Shown piece after piece: positions 33,067 to 43,600 of a DNA stretch of 64,000 nucleotides. Position 1 is the stretch's first letter, and the number at the start of each line of letters is the position of its first letter. Position numbers and translations under genes: made by a program. Origin of the DNA: G025836975 sp048751585 (GTDB lineage Bacteria > Pseudomonadota > Gammaproteobacteria > Burkholderiales > Burkholderiaceae_B); the NCBI RefSeq assembly GCF_048751585.1, contig NZ_JAZHOB010000003.1, positions 62,001 through 126,000 of the forward strand. Reading direction: 5' to 3'. The notes under the pieces were generated by a model. That model was not told where the DNA came from. It searched no databases and was given only the letters and a program-made list of their open reading frames with translations.

Positions 33067-33543
33067 TCAAGGCTGCGGTAAATTATTGATGACAGCGCCC
33101 GCGGCGATCGAATGCCGCCTGAACCAGCCTTGCCGCATTTCAAGCGCATACGACATCGGCGCCTTGGGGCAATGGCTTTCCAGGCTGTGCGGCTGCATGT
33201 CGGCGATGTTCACAATCGCACCCCGGGAATCGATGAATGCGATGGAGAGCGGCAGCGGCGTGTTTTTCATCCAGAAGCAGGTGGTGGTCGGGGCATCGAA
33301 CACGAAGAGCATGCCATGGTCGTCGGGCAGCGATGCCCGGTTCATCAAGCCGTAAGAGCGGCTGGCATCGGTAGCCGCCACCTCGGCCTGTATATTGTGG
33401 GCCCCGATGGATAGCTGAGCGGTCGGCAGCAGCATGGCTTGCGCCCAAGAGGGGGCGGATGGCAGGGCGGCGGCCAGCGCCAGCAGGCAGGCATGAAAAA
33501 AAACAGGGCTGGAAAGCCCTGTAGGTCGAAACGATTTATGCAT
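33067..33543 (-). CDS. DUF192 family secreted protein
   Basis: A 158-aa protein with a Sec signal (MHKSFRPTGLSSPVFFHACL, hydrophobic run, SWAQA) and a DUF192 domain: VAATDASRSYGLMNRASLPD, DDHGMLFVFDAPTTTCFWMK and NTPLPLSIAFIDSRGAIVNI. I chose ATG 33543 since the signal peptide starts there. Function of the family is unknown. It is 37 bp downstream of the cold-shock gene on the same strand. Confidence 0.87.
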   Translation of the reverse strand: MHKSFRPTGLSSPVFFHACLLALAAALPSAPSWAQAMLLPTAQLSIGAHNIQAEVAATDASRSYGLMNRASLPDDHGMLFVFDAPTTTCFWMKNTPLPLSIAFIDSRGAIVNIADMQPHSLESHCPKAPMSYALEMRQGWFRRHSIAAGAVINNLPQP

Positions 33544-33580
33544 TGTTATTAACGTTGGAGCAAAGCGGCTACGCTTTGGC

Positions 33581-33826
33581 TCAGGCAGCCGTAATATTGA
33601 GTGCTTGTTTGCCTTTTGGTCCTTGTGCGATTTCAAAAGCGACTTTCTGGCCTTCTTTGAGGGTCTTGAAGCCGTTCATTTGGATAGATGAAAAGTGCGC
33701 GAATAGGTCTTCGCCCCCATTGTCGGGGGTAATGAATCCGAAACCCTTGGCATCGTTGAACCATTTGACGGTTCCTGTCAGCTTTTGTGTATCCCCAGGC
33801 GTGGAGGTTGCGGTTGAATCAGACAT
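33581..33826 (-). CDS. Cold-shock domain protein (CspA family)
   Basis: An 81-aa single-stranded nucleic-acid-binding protein. RNP1 (KGFGFITPDN) and RNP2 (DLFAHFSSI) are intact within GTVKWFNDAKGFGFITP and the following strand. A 13-residue Ser/Thr-rich N-terminal extension precedes the domain. A long leader (about 160 bp to clpS) is shared with the divergent clpS promoter region. Paralogue letter cannot be assigned. Confidence 0.95.
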   Translation of the reverse strand: MSDSTATSTPGDTQKLTGTVKWFNDAKGFGFITPDNGGEDLFAHFSSIQMNGFKTLKEGQKVAFEIAQGPKGKQALNITAA

Positions 33827-33988
33827 GCGGACTGCCTCTCGACTATAGTGTTAGATTGAAACTTGACTACAAGGGTTACCTTTAGCCTTTGGATTCTGGC
33901 ATGCAGCATACTTCCAAGCACTCAGAATACTACGATAATGCGCAATTTACCCTAACATAGTCAACTATGGAAACCACTAGTATTTGCC

Positions 33989-34312
33989 ATGGCTACACAA
34001 ATCGAAAACCAACGCGACACGGTTCTTGATCGCCAACCCGCCAAACTTGCCCCGCCGCCCATGTACCAAGTCGTTTTGCTGAATGACGACTACACCCCCA
34101 TGGAATTCGTGGTCAATGTCCTGCAGCGCATTTTCGGAAAATCCGAGGACGAGGCCGCCCGCATCATGCTCAAGGTCCATCATGAAGGGCGGGGAGTCTG
34201 CGGGGTTTATCCGCGCGACATCGCCGCCACCCGGGTCGAGATGGTCCGCCAGCTTGCCCACGCGCGCCAGCACCCTTTGCAATGCGTGATGGAACCAGCG
34301 CCCGATGCATAG
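33989..34312 (+). CDS. clpS: ClpS adaptor of the ClpAP protease
   Basis: A 107-aa N-degron adaptor. The ligand-pocket region is YQVVLLNDDYTPMEFVVNVL with the NDDYTPM signature, followed by HHEGRGVCGVYPRDIAATRV and the AHARQHPLQCVMEPA end. It delivers N-end-rule substrates to ClpA. It is 200 bp upstream of clpA on the same strand, which is the normal arrangement. Confidence 0.96.
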   Translation: MATQIENQRDTVLDRQPAKLAPPPMYQVVLLNDDYTPMEFVVNVLQRIFGKSEDEAARIMLKVHHEGRGVCGVYPRDIAATRVEMVRQLAHARQHPLQCVMEPAPDA

Positions 34313-34512
34313 CTGCAACGGCTCCCAGCCTTATTTTCAAGGCGGATTCGCGGCGCAAAAAAAGTACGGGTATAGTAGGGCTAAGGATGCCGTTGAGGCT
34401 ATCTGGTAACAGTAAGATGACTCTTTTATTAATGTTGATACGCAAGGTCGATTTAGTCATAGAATAGGATTTATCGAATTGTTTGTCCGCTCCGATATGT
34501 GATGGAGGAAGC

Positions 34513-36834
34513 GTGATCTCCGAAGAACTTGAAGTCAGCCTGCACATGGCCTTTGTCGAGGCCCGCACTGCGCGACACGAATTTATTACCGTAGAGCATT
34601 TGCTGCTCTCGCTGCTGGACAACGCCGCCGCCGCCGAGGTGTTGCGCGCCTGCTCCGCCAACATCGACGTCCTGCGCCAGGAACTGCGTAAATTCATCAA
34701 CGAAAACACGCCGGTTTTCCCAGGCGAAGACGAAGTCGACACCCAGCCCACGCTGGGCTTTCAGCGTGTCATCCAGCGGGCCATCATGCATGTGTCCTCG
34801 GGCAACTCGAACCGCAATTCGGTCACCGGCGCCAATGTGCTGGTGGCCATGTACGGCGAAAAGGATTCCCACGCGGTCTATTTCCTGCAGCAGCAGGGCG
34901 TTACCCGGCTGGATGTGGTCAACTACCTTTCGCACGGCATCACCAAATCGGCCGAAGAGACCCCGGCCGAGCCGGCCAGGGCCCAGGCTCCGGAAGCCGA
35001 ACCCAAGTCCGACCAGCAAAAGTCGCCGCTGGAACTGTACGCGACCGATCTGAATTCCGAAGCGCGCCAAGGGCGCATCGATCCGCTGATCGGCCGTGAG
35101 CACGAGGTCGAACGCGTCATACAGGTGCTTTGCCGTCGCCGCAAGAACAATCCCTTGCTGGTGGGCGAGGCCGGTGTCGGAAAAACCGCCATCGCCGAAG
35201 GCTTGGCCTGGCGCATCACCCAAGGCGATGTCCCCGAAATTCTGGCCGATGCCGAGGTCTATGCGCTGGATATGGGCGCCTTGTTGGCCGGCACCAAGTA
35301 TCGCGGCGATTTCGAGCAGCGCCTGAAAGGCGTGCTCAAGACGCTCAAGGACAACAGCAACGCCATACTTTTCATCGACGAAATCCATACCCTTATCGGT
35401 GCGGGTTCCGCTTCGGGCGGGACGCTGGACGCATCCAACCTGCTCAAGCCGGCGCTGTCCTCGGGCCAGCTCAAGTGCCTGGGCGCCACCACCTACAACG
35501 AATACCGCGGCATCTTCGAGAAAGATCATGCCCTGTCGCGCCGCTTTCAGAAAATCGATGTGGCCGAACCCACGGTCCAGCAGACCATACAGATACTGCG
35601 TGGCTTGAAAGGCCACTTCGAAGCTCATCACGGTGTGAGGTATTCGTCGGCCGCCATCACGGCTGCGGCCGAACTGTCGGCGCGCCATATCAACGACCGC
35701 TTCCTTCCCGACAAGGCCATCGACGTCATCGACGAGGCCGGCGCCGCGCAACGCCTGCTGCCGCGCTCGCGCCAGAAGAAAATCATCGGCAAGGCCGAAG
35801 TCCAGGCAACCGTGGCCAAGATTGCCCGTATTCCGCCGCAAAGCGTTTCCCATGACGACCGCAACAAGCTTGCCACGCTCGAACGCGACCTGAAGACCGT
35901 GGTTTTCGGCCAGGATCCGGCTATCGAGGCGCTGGCAGCGGCCATAAAGATGGCCCGGTCGGGCCTGGGCCGGCCCGACAAGCCCATCGGCTCCTTCCTG
36001 TTCTCGGGTCCCACCGGCGTGGGCAAGACCGAAGTGGCGCGCCAACTGGCTTTTGTGCTGGGCGTCGAGCTCCTGCGCTTCGATATGTCCGAATACATGG
36101 AGCGCCATACGGTGTCGCGCCTTATCGGCGCGCCTCCGGGTTATGTCGGTTTCGATCAGGGCGGCCTGTTGACCGAGGCCATCAGCAAGCAGCCGCATTG
36201 CGTCCTGCTGCTGGACGAAATCGAAAAAGCCCACCCCGATGTCTATAACATCCTGCTGCAGGTCATGGATCACGGCACGCTCACCGACAATAACGGGCGC
36301 AAATCCGATTTCCGCAATGTCATCCTCGTGATGACCACCAACGCCGGCGCCGAAGCGCTCAATCGCAGCACCATAGGCTTCGCGGCACCCGCCAAGACGG
36401 GCGACGAAATGGCCGATATCAAAAGGCTGTTCACTCCCGAATTCCGCAATCGGCTCGACGCCATCATCGGTTTTACGCCGCTTTCGCGGGACGTCATCTT
36501 GCGGGTCGTCGACAAGTTCCTCATGCAGCTTGAAGACCAACTGCACGAAAAGCGGGTCGACGTCGTGTTTTCGCAGGCTTTGCGCGATCACCTTGCAAAA
36601 GAGGGTTTCGATCCCGCAATGGGTGCGCGCCCCATGCAGCGGCTTATTCAGGACACCATCCGGCGCGCCTTGGCCGACGAACTGCTGTTCGGACGCCTGG
36701 TCGATGGGGGGCATGTCGAGGTCGACCTGGACCACGACGGAAAGGTCCAGCTGTCGTTTTCGGATAAGCCGGGCAAGCCGGGTAGCGCCAACCATTCATC
36801 GCCGTCGCATCCGGAACCCGAGCTTGTTGACTAG
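34513..36834 (+). CDS. clpA: ATP-dependent Clp protease ATPase ClpA
   Basis: A 773-aa AAA+ unfoldase with two ATPase modules. The N-domain (SEELEVSLHMAFVEARTARH) is followed by D1 with Walker A GEAGVGKTAIAEG and by D2 with Walker A SGPTGVGKTEVARQL. FIDEIHTLIGAGS carries the D1 Walker B. The GTG start at 34513 is chosen because GGAGG lies 4 bp before it; an in-frame ATG at 34483 is weaker. The ClpP-binding IGL-type loop lies in D2 (VILRVVDKF follows it). The partner protease clpP is not in the window. Confidence 0.96.
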   Translation: MISEELEVSLHMAFVEARTARHEFITVEHLLLSLLDNAAAAEVLRACSANIDVLRQELRKFINENTPVFPGEDEVDTQPTLGFQRVIQRAIMHVSSGNSNRNSVTGANVLVAMYGEKDSHAVYFLQQQGVTRLDVVNYLSHGITKSAEETPAEPARAQAPEAEPKSDQQKSPLELYATDLNSEARQGRIDPLIGREHEVERVIQVLCRRRKNNPLLVGEAGVGKTAIAEGLAWRITQGDVPEILADAEVYALDMGALLAGTKYRGDFEQRLKGVLKTLKDNSNAILFIDEIHTLIGAGSASGGTLDASNLLKPALSSGQLKCLGATTYNEYRGIFEKDHALSRRFQKIDVAEPTVQQTIQILRGLKGHFEAHHGVRYSSAAITAAAELSARHINDRFLPDKAIDVIDEAGAAQRLLPRSRQKKIIGKAEVQATVAKIARIPPQSVSHDDRNKLATLERDLKTVVFGQDPAIEALAAAIKMARSGLGRPDKPIGSFLFSGPTGVGKTEVARQLAFVLGVELLRFDMSEYMERHTVSRLIGAPPGYVGFDQGGLLTEAISKQPHCVLLLDEIEKAHPDVYNILLQVMDHGTLTDNNGRKSDFRNVILVMTTNAGAEALNRSTIGFAAPAKTGDEMADIKRLFTPEFRNRLDAIIGFTPLSRDVILRVVDKFLMQLEDQLHEKRVDVVFSQALRDHLAKEGFDPAMGARPMQRLIQDTIRRALADELLFGRLVDGGHVEVDLDHDGKVQLSFSDKPGKPGSANHSSPSHPEPELVD

Positions 36835-36849
36835 GGCTGCCGGGTTCTG

Positions 36850-38124
36850 ATGGCGGACAGCCTGGTCGTTGCCTGCCGGCACTGCGCGACACTGCACCAG
36901 CGTGTGCCGATAGAACCCGGCGCGGTTGCCACGTGCAGGCGCTGCAGTTATGCGCTGTTCCGGAACAGCGCGGTTTCGCCCGATGGCTGGATCGCCCTTA
37001 CAGCAAGCGCCATCATCATTTTCGCGATTGCCAACTATTTTCCCATTGCGCGGCTGAATATCCAGGGCCTGAGCATTCAGGCATCCCTGCCTGGGGCGCT
37101 CTACCTGACTTGGCAGCAGGGCCACCAAACCCTGGCTGTCATGACCGGCCTGTTCAGCTTCTGGTTGCCGTTGATGCAGTTGTTCATTCTGCTTTGGGCC
37201 CTGATGGCCATACGCGCGCGTCGGCTGCCGGCCGACTTCCACTACGGCATGCGCTTGCTGCATTGGGTGGAGCCATGGAGCATGGTGCCGGTGCTGATGC
37301 TGGGCATTCTTGTGGCCCTGGTCAAGTTTTCCGGGTTTGCCACCATAGAACCGGGGCCGGCAATATGGGCTTTTGGAGTCCTGGCCTTTCTGATCACCGC
37401 GCTAAGCAGGCTCAATGCTCACCGCCTGTGGCGCCACGCCGAAGATGCCGGGCTGGTGGCGAATGCCTCGATGGATTCGTCCGCCGGCGGTCCTGTGGCC
37501 TCTTGCGAGTCCTGCGGTTTCGTGCAGAGCCTGGCGTCCTCGGCGAAGTCCGATCCTTGCAAGCGTTGCGGAGCGCGAATTCACTTTCGCAAGCCCGACC
37601 CGTTTTCGCGCGTCTGGGCGCTGGTGATCGCCGCGGCGATTATTTATATTCCCGCCAACGTGCTGCCGATCATGCGTGTGCGCACCGCCACCAGCGACGG
37701 CGCGCACACGATATTGGGCGGAGTGCTCGAGTTGTGGCGGCTGGGGTCCTGGGATCTGGCGCTTATCGTGTTCATTGCCAGCGTTGTGGTTCCCATGACC
37801 AAGCTGCTGGCCTTGTCGGTGCTTATGGTAAAACACCATTGGCGAGGAAGCGAGGTTCAGCGCCAACGCACCAGGCTCTACGAATTGATCGAGTTCATCG
37901 GGCAGTGGTCCATGCTGGATGTGTTCGTGGTGATCCTGATGACGGCCATGGCGAATTTTCCCGGAATATCCCAAGTCATAGCCGGTCCGGGGGCGGCCAG
38001 CTTTGGCGTGGTGGTGATACTGACCATGCTCGCCACGCTGAGCTATGACCCGCGTTGCGGGTGGGACGAGCGGATGGAACGCAATAGCAAGGTTCCTGAG
38101 TACAGGCTAAAGAGAAGCGCATGA
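36850..38124 (+). CDS. pqiA: PqiA intermembrane transport protein
   Basis: A 424-aa inner-membrane protein with two PqiA modules. Each begins with a zinc ribbon: CRHCATLHQRVPIEPGAV then CRRC, and CESCGFVQSLASSAK then CKRCGA (about residue 215). Each is followed by four hydrophobic segments. It forms, with PqiB and PqiC, a periplasm-spanning lipid-transport system. It starts 15 bp after clpA and overlaps pqiB by 4 bp. Confidence 0.92.
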   Translation: MADSLVVACRHCATLHQRVPIEPGAVATCRRCSYALFRNSAVSPDGWIALTASAIIIFAIANYFPIARLNIQGLSIQASLPGALYLTWQQGHQTLAVMTGLFSFWLPLMQLFILLWALMAIRARRLPADFHYGMRLLHWVEPWSMVPVLMLGILVALVKFSGFATIEPGPAIWAFGVLAFLITALSRLNAHRLWRHAEDAGLVANASMDSSAGGPVASCESCGFVQSLASSAKSDPCKRCGARIHFRKPDPFSRVWALVIAAAIIYIPANVLPIMRVRTATSDGAHTILGGVLELWRLGSWDLALIVFIASVVVPMTKLLALSVLMVKHHWRGSEVQRQRTRLYELIEFIGQWSMLDVFVVILMTAMANFPGISQVIAGPGAASFGVVVILTMLATLSYDPRCGWDERMERNSKVPEYRLKRSA

Positions 38125-39815
38125 CAGACCCCTCTACAACTTCGGAATCCGGCGCGGGCGACAAGGCCGGGGAAGATGGCGATGCACGATCGGCGGGACG
38201 CGGCGCAGTCTTGCAGCCGGATGTGCGGCCTCGGCGTGAAGGAAGAATCTCCTGGATATGGCTGGTTCCGCTGGTCGCGGCATTGGTTGGCGCATCGCTG
38301 CTGGTGCGCAACTGGATGCATACCGGTCCCACCATCACCATAAGCTTCGAATCGGCGGAGGGGCTGGAAGTCGGCCAGACCAAGATCCGCTACAAGGATG
38401 TGGTCATTGGCGCGGTATCGGGCATCAAGGTGTCGTCCGATCGCTCAAAAGTACTGGTCAGCGCCGATCTCAACCGCGAAGGATCCGAATACATTACCCA
38501 GAAAGGCAGCCGCTTCTGGGTGGTGCGTCCACGCCTGGGGATAAGCGGCGTGTCCGGCCTGGGCACTCTGCTGTCGGGCGCCTATATAAGCGTGGATGCG
38601 GCTGAATCCAACAATGGCGACGACCCGGTCTATGAGTTCGAAGGGCTGGAGAAGCCGCCTGAGATCACCAGCGGACGCCCTGGCACCCGCTATACCTTGT
38701 ATGCCCCCGACCTGGGTTCGCTGGAAATCGGCTCTCCGGTGTATTTCCGGCGCATACAGGTTGGGCGCGTCATTGGCTACGATCTGGGCGAAGACGGAAA
38801 ATCGGTCAACATACAGGTCTTCATCGACGCGCCGAACGATAAGTTCGTTACTTCCGATACGCGCTTCTGGAATGCCAGCGGCATCAATCTGTCGCTCGAT
38901 GCCGATGGCTTCAATGTGCAAACCGGCTCGCTGGTTTCCGTAATGGCCGGGGGCGTGGCGTTTGCGTCCGCCAACGAAGCCAATACGGAACCGGCCAAGG
39001 CCGACAGCCGCTTCGCCCTGGGGGCGACGCGGATCGAAGCCATGGCCGACCCGGACGGCCCGCCATTTCCTATCGAGCTGCATTTTCAACAGTCGGTGCG
39101 CGGTCTGAAGGTGGGTGCGCCGGTGGACTTTCGCGGACTGGAACTGGGCAAGGTCATAGACATAGATCTGGAGTTCAACCAGAAGACCAAGCGCTTCTAT
39201 GCTCTGGTGAAGGCCGAACTGTATCCGCTGCGCTTTGGCGCCGTGTACGAGAACATGATGAAAATGGATTCGGCCACCGGCTATCCGGGCGCGGTCCTGC
39301 TGGGACCTTTGGTCAAGCATGGCCTGCGCGGACAGATACGCGCCGCCAATCTTTTGACAGGCCAGCAATACGTGGCCCTTGATTTCTTCCCCGACGCTGA
39401 GCCCGCCGATTTCGACGCCAAACAGGTGCCGGTGACTATGCCTACCATTGCCGGCAATTTCGACCGCCTGCAACAGCAGATCAGCAGTATTGTGGGCAAG
39501 CTCGACGCCATTCCGTTCGAAGGCATCAGCAACGACCTGCGCTCCAGCCTGACTTCCATGACCAGGCTTTTGAAGCGTTTCGAGGGCGAGCTTACGCCGC
39601 AGGCGGCCGCCATGCTGAAGACAGCGCAAAAATCCTTGAAGCGCATCGATCAGGTATTGGCCGAGGACTCTTCCTTGAGCGGCAATGTTGAACGCACGCT
39701 GACCGAGATCAATGGCGCGGCCAAGTCCTTGCGCGCTTTATCCGATTATTTGCGGACGAACCCTTCGGCGCTCATTCGCGGACGGGCGGCTGACGCCTTG
39801 CCGGTCAGCCCATGA
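38121..39815 (+). CDS. pqiB: PqiB MCE-domain protein
   Basis: A 564-aa membrane-anchored periplasmic protein: one N-terminal helix (about residues 45-64, WIWLVPLVAALVGASLLVRN) followed by three MCE/MlaD domains (first starts PTITISFESAEGLEVGQTKI). A C-terminal helical tail (LDAIPFEGISNDLRSSLTSM onward) completes the tube-like hexamer known for the family. It is coupled to pqiA by ATGA overlap. Confidence 0.93.
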   Translation: MTDPSTTSESGAGDKAGEDGDARSAGRGAVLQPDVRPRREGRISWIWLVPLVAALVGASLLVRNWMHTGPTITISFESAEGLEVGQTKIRYKDVVIGAVSGIKVSSDRSKVLVSADLNREGSEYITQKGSRFWVVRPRLGISGVSGLGTLLSGAYISVDAAESNNGDDPVYEFEGLEKPPEITSGRPGTRYTLYAPDLGSLEIGSPVYFRRIQVGRVIGYDLGEDGKSVNIQVFIDAPNDKFVTSDTRFWNASGINLSLDADGFNVQTGSLVSVMAGGVAFASANEANTEPAKADSRFALGATRIEAMADPDGPPFPIELHFQQSVRGLKVGAPVDFRGLELGKVIDIDLEFNQKTKRFYALVKAELYPLRFGAVYENMMKMDSATGYPGAVLLGPLVKHGLRGQIRAANLLTGQQYVALDFFPDAEPADFDAKQVPVTMPTIAGNFDRLQQQISSIVGKLDAIPFEGISNDLRSSLTSMTRLLKRFEGELTPQAAAMLKTAQKSLKRIDQVLAEDSSLSGNVERTLTEINGAAKSLRALSDYLRTNPSALIRGRAADALPVSP

Positions 39816-39879
39816 TGTCCAGCATGTCGGATTCGCTTCGTCAATTTCGGTGCCCGGGACGGGGCACCAGGAGATAGGC

Positions 39880-40527
39880 ATGCATGGCTTGAGAATAACG
39901 ATGATCGTCCTGACTGCGGGGTTGCTTGCCGCATGCGCGTCGGGAAAACCCAGTCACTACTACACCCTGCTGCCGTCCGCGACGGCCGGACACACTACCG
40001 CGGTCAAAGGCGGCGCGCAGCCGGAATACGCCATAAGCGTCCAGGTTGTCCAGGTACCCGAACAAGTGGACAGGCCGCAGATCGTCGTGAGCGATCCGGA
40101 CTCCACGCAAGTGATGCCCTTGAACAGTTCCCTATGGGCTTCGCCCCTGTCCGATGAAATACGCAATGCGCTGTCCGATGATATTTCCCGGCGCCTGGGC
40201 GTACTCGACATTGCCGCAACCGGAGCGCCCGAGTCCCTGCCGGTCTGGCGCATAAGCGTTCGTGTGCAGCGCTTCGATTCCCTGTATGGCGAACGCGCCT
40301 TGGTCGATGCGACCTGGCGTCTGTCGCCTATTCGTCAGCCGGGCAAAAAGACCGTGCTGTGCCGGGCCGAGGCGCAGGTAGCGGTGGGAGAGGGGATGTC
40401 GGCCCTGGTGGCCGGTCATCAGGCTGCTCTCCAGAAGCTCGGCGCCGCCATCGCCAGCCAATTGCAAGGAAGCCAGCCGGCCGATTCCGGCAAAGGTCTA
40501 ACCCTGAAAGGTTGTACCTTTTCCTAG
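39880..40527 (+). CDS. pqiC: PqiC-type ABC-transport auxiliary lipoprotein
   Basis: A 215-aa lipoprotein. The signal MHGLRITMIVLTAGLLAACA has a lipobox LLAAC, and the mature part begins with the YYTLLPS motif of the DUF330/PqiC family and later LNSSLWASPLSDEIRNALSD. I chose ATG 39880, with AGGAGAT upstream; an in-frame frame extending to 39712 overlaps pqiB. It follows pqiB by 64 bp and completes pqiABC. Confidence 0.9.
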   Translation: MHGLRITMIVLTAGLLAACASGKPSHYYTLLPSATAGHTTAVKGGAQPEYAISVQVVQVPEQVDRPQIVVSDPDSTQVMPLNSSLWASPLSDEIRNALSDDISRRLGVLDIAATGAPESLPVWRISVRVQRFDSLYGERALVDATWRLSPIRQPGKKTVLCRAEAQVAVGEGMSALVAGHQAALQKLGAAIASQLQGSQPADSGKGLTLKGCTFS

Positions 40528-40571
40528 GATTTTCATTAGGGGTTAACCTTAGTGTAAAAAAGGTGCAACCT
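40509..40571. promoter_or_regulatory. Inverted repeat with PutA-type operator motif upstream of putA
   Basis: AGGTTGTACCTTTT (40509-40522, overlapping the end of pqiC) and AAAAGGTGCAACCT (40558-40571) are reverse complements at 13 of 14 positions. The right arm contains GTTGCA on the minus strand, the core recognised by E. coli PutA; the left has GTTGTA. The putA start lies about 95 bp downstream. Likely autogenous operator. Confidence 0.5.
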
Positions 40572-40665
40572 GTGTAGTATTCCATACCGCTGGATATTGA
40601 AACGTTTCTGAGCGCCAAGCGCAGGACGGGTTCCAGATGGTGGCATAGGGAATACGGATACACAC

Positions 40666-43600
40666 ATGGCAACAACGACACTGGGCGTCAAGGTCGACGA
40701 AACCTTGCGCGAGCGCTTGAAAACCGCGGCCGTCAAGCTCGGCTGCACCCCGCATTGGCTGCATAAGCAAGCATTGCTGGCTTATGTCGAGGCGATAGAG
40801 CGCGGACAATTGCCGGCCGAGATCGCCCATTTCGGCCAGGGCGATGGCGAAGCCGAAACCGGAGAGCTCCCCGGCCCGGATGCCTTGCCCCCATTCTACG
40901 AGTTCGCCCAGGACGTACAGCCCCAATCGGTGCTGCGCGCCGCCATCACTTCCGCCTACCGGCGTCCGGAAACGGAATGCGTGCCTTTGCTGATCGATCA
41001 GGCGCGTTGCGCCCAGCCGCAGGAAGTTTATGCCCTGGCCCGCCGCCTGGTGGAAACCTTGCGTGGCAAGCGCAAGGCGGGCGGCGTTGAAAGCCTGATT
41101 CAGGAGTTTTCCCTGTCCAGCCAGGAAGGGGTCGCCTTGATGTGCCTGGCCGAGGCGCTGTTGCGCATACCCGACCGGGCCACCCGCGATGCGCTGATCC
41201 GGGACAAGATCAGCCATGGCGACTGGCGTTCGCACATGGGCGAATCCCCATCCCTGTTCGTCAATGCGGCCACCTGGGGCCTGATGCTTACAGGCAAGCT
41301 GGTCAGCGTCAACAGCGAGCAATCCCTGTCCAAGGCCCTGACGCGCTTGATCGGCAAAGGCGGCGAACCGCTGATTCGGAAAGGCGTAAATATCGCCATG
41401 CGCATGATGGGCGAGCAGTTCGTGGCGGGCCAGAGCATTTCGGCGGCCATCGCCAACAGCCGCAAGCACGAAGACAAGGGGTTCCGCTATTCATACGATA
41501 TGCTGGGCGAAGCCGCCACCACGTCCGAGGACGCGGACCGCTACTACGCCTCTTATGTGCAAGCCATACATGCCATAGGCAAGGCTGCGCAAGGCCGCGG
41601 CATCTACGAGGGGCCAGGCATCTCCATCAAGCTTTCCGCACTGCATCCGCGCTATTCCCGCGCCCAGCATGATCGCGTGATGGCCGAGCTGCTGCCGCGC
41701 ACTACCGAGCTGGCCAAGCTGGCCCGCAGCTACGACATCGGACTGAATATCGATGCGGAAGAAGCGGATCGGCTGGAAATTTCGCTGGATATCCTGGAGG
41801 CCTTGTGCTTTGACCGCGATCTTTCTGGATGGAACGGCATCGGTTTTGTGGTTCAGGCCTACCAGAAGCGCGCCCCGTTCGTCATCGATTATGTTATCGA
41901 CCTTGCCCAGCGCAGCGGCCATCGGCTGATGCTGCGTCTGGTCAAGGGCGCTTACTGGGACAGCGAAATCAAGCGGGCGCAGGTCGACGGGCTGGAAGGC
42001 TATCCGGTCTATACGCGCAAGGTCTATACCGACGTCGCCTACCTGGCATGTGCGCGCAAATTGCTGGCGGCGCCCCAGGCGGTGTATCCGCAATTCGCCA
42101 CGCATAACGCCCAGACGCTGTCGGCCATCTATCACATGGCGGGCCGCAACTATTATCCGGGACAGTACGAATTCCAGTGCCTGCATGGCATGGGGGAACC
42201 GCTGTACGAACTGGTGACCGGACCGATATCGCAGGGAAAGCTGAATCGTCCCTGCCGCATCTACGCGCCGGTGGGCACGCACGAAACCTTGCTGGCCTAT
42301 CTGGTGCGCCGCCTGCTTGAAAACGGTGCCAACACCTCGTTCGTCAACCAGATCGGCGACGAAGATGTTGCCGTGGATGTGCTGATCGCCGATCCGGTTC
42401 AGGCGGCGGAGCGCATCCAGCCTTTGGGCGCCCCTCACGGCAAGATACCCTTGCCCCGCGACATGTACCGGCAGGCCGATGGCCGGCCGAACTCCGCCGG
42501 CATCGATCTTAGCAATGAGCATCGCCTGGGCTCGTTGGCGGCGGCGCTGCTCAGCGGCGTCAGCCAGGACAGGCGCGCCTTCCCGCTGCTGGCCGATGGC
42601 AGTTTCGCCTGGGACGATGCGCGGGCTGTTCCCGTGCGCAATCCTTCGGATAACCGCGATATCGTGGGCCATGTCATAGAGGCGACTGGCGCCGATATCG
42701 GCAATGCCCTGGCCGCGGCGGACAATGCTGCGCCCATATGGGCCGCTACGCCCGTCACCGAACGGGCGCAGTGCCTGGTCCGCGCGGCGCAGATTCTGGA
42801 AGACGAGATGCAGCCCCTGCTGGGCCTGATCGTGCGCGAGGCGGGAAAATCGCTTTCCAATGCGATTTCGGAGGTCCGGGAAGCCGTCGATTTCCTGCGC
42901 TATTACGCCGCCCAGATCGAGCGTTCATTTTCCAACGATACCCATCGTCCGCTGGGTCCCGTGCTGTGCATCAGTCCTTGGAATTTTCCACTGGCCATAT
43001 TTACCGGGCAGATTGCGGCGGCCCTGGCGGCCGGCAACACGGTGCTGGCCAAGCCCGCCGAGCAGACCAGCCTGATTGCATCGGCGGCCGTATCCATCCT
43101 TCATCGGGCGGGGGTGCCCGCCGGCGCCGTCCAGTTGCTGCCGGGACGCGGCGAAAGCGTGGGCGCCGCATTGGTGGCCAGCCCCGTCGTGCGCGGCGTG
43201 ATATTTACGGGATCGACCGACGTGGCGCTGCTCATTTCACGCAAGCTGGCCGAAAGGCTGGACGATGCGGGGCATCCCATCCCCCTCATTGCGGAAACGG
43301 GCGGCCAGAATGCCATGGTGGTGGATTCGTCGGCATTGGCCGAGCAGGTGGTATTCGATGTGCTGACTTCAGCCTTCGATTCGGCCGGCCAGCGATGTTC
43401 GGCGCTGCGGCTGCTTTGTGTGCAGGAAGACTGCGCCGATCGTGTGCTGACGATGCTGCGCGGCGCCATGCAGGAGTTGCGTATCGGCAGGACCGATGTG
43501 CTGACGACCGATGTGGGGCCGGTCATCGATGCCGAGGCACAGGCCGGCATACAGACGCACATCAAGGCCATGCGCGAGGCGGGGCACAGAGTCGATCAGC

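Noticed and set aside
34471..36795. Very long open frame (774 codons) on the minus strand opposite clpA
   Set aside because: clpA is certain and the antisense frame is a GC-codon shadow with no recognisable motifs.
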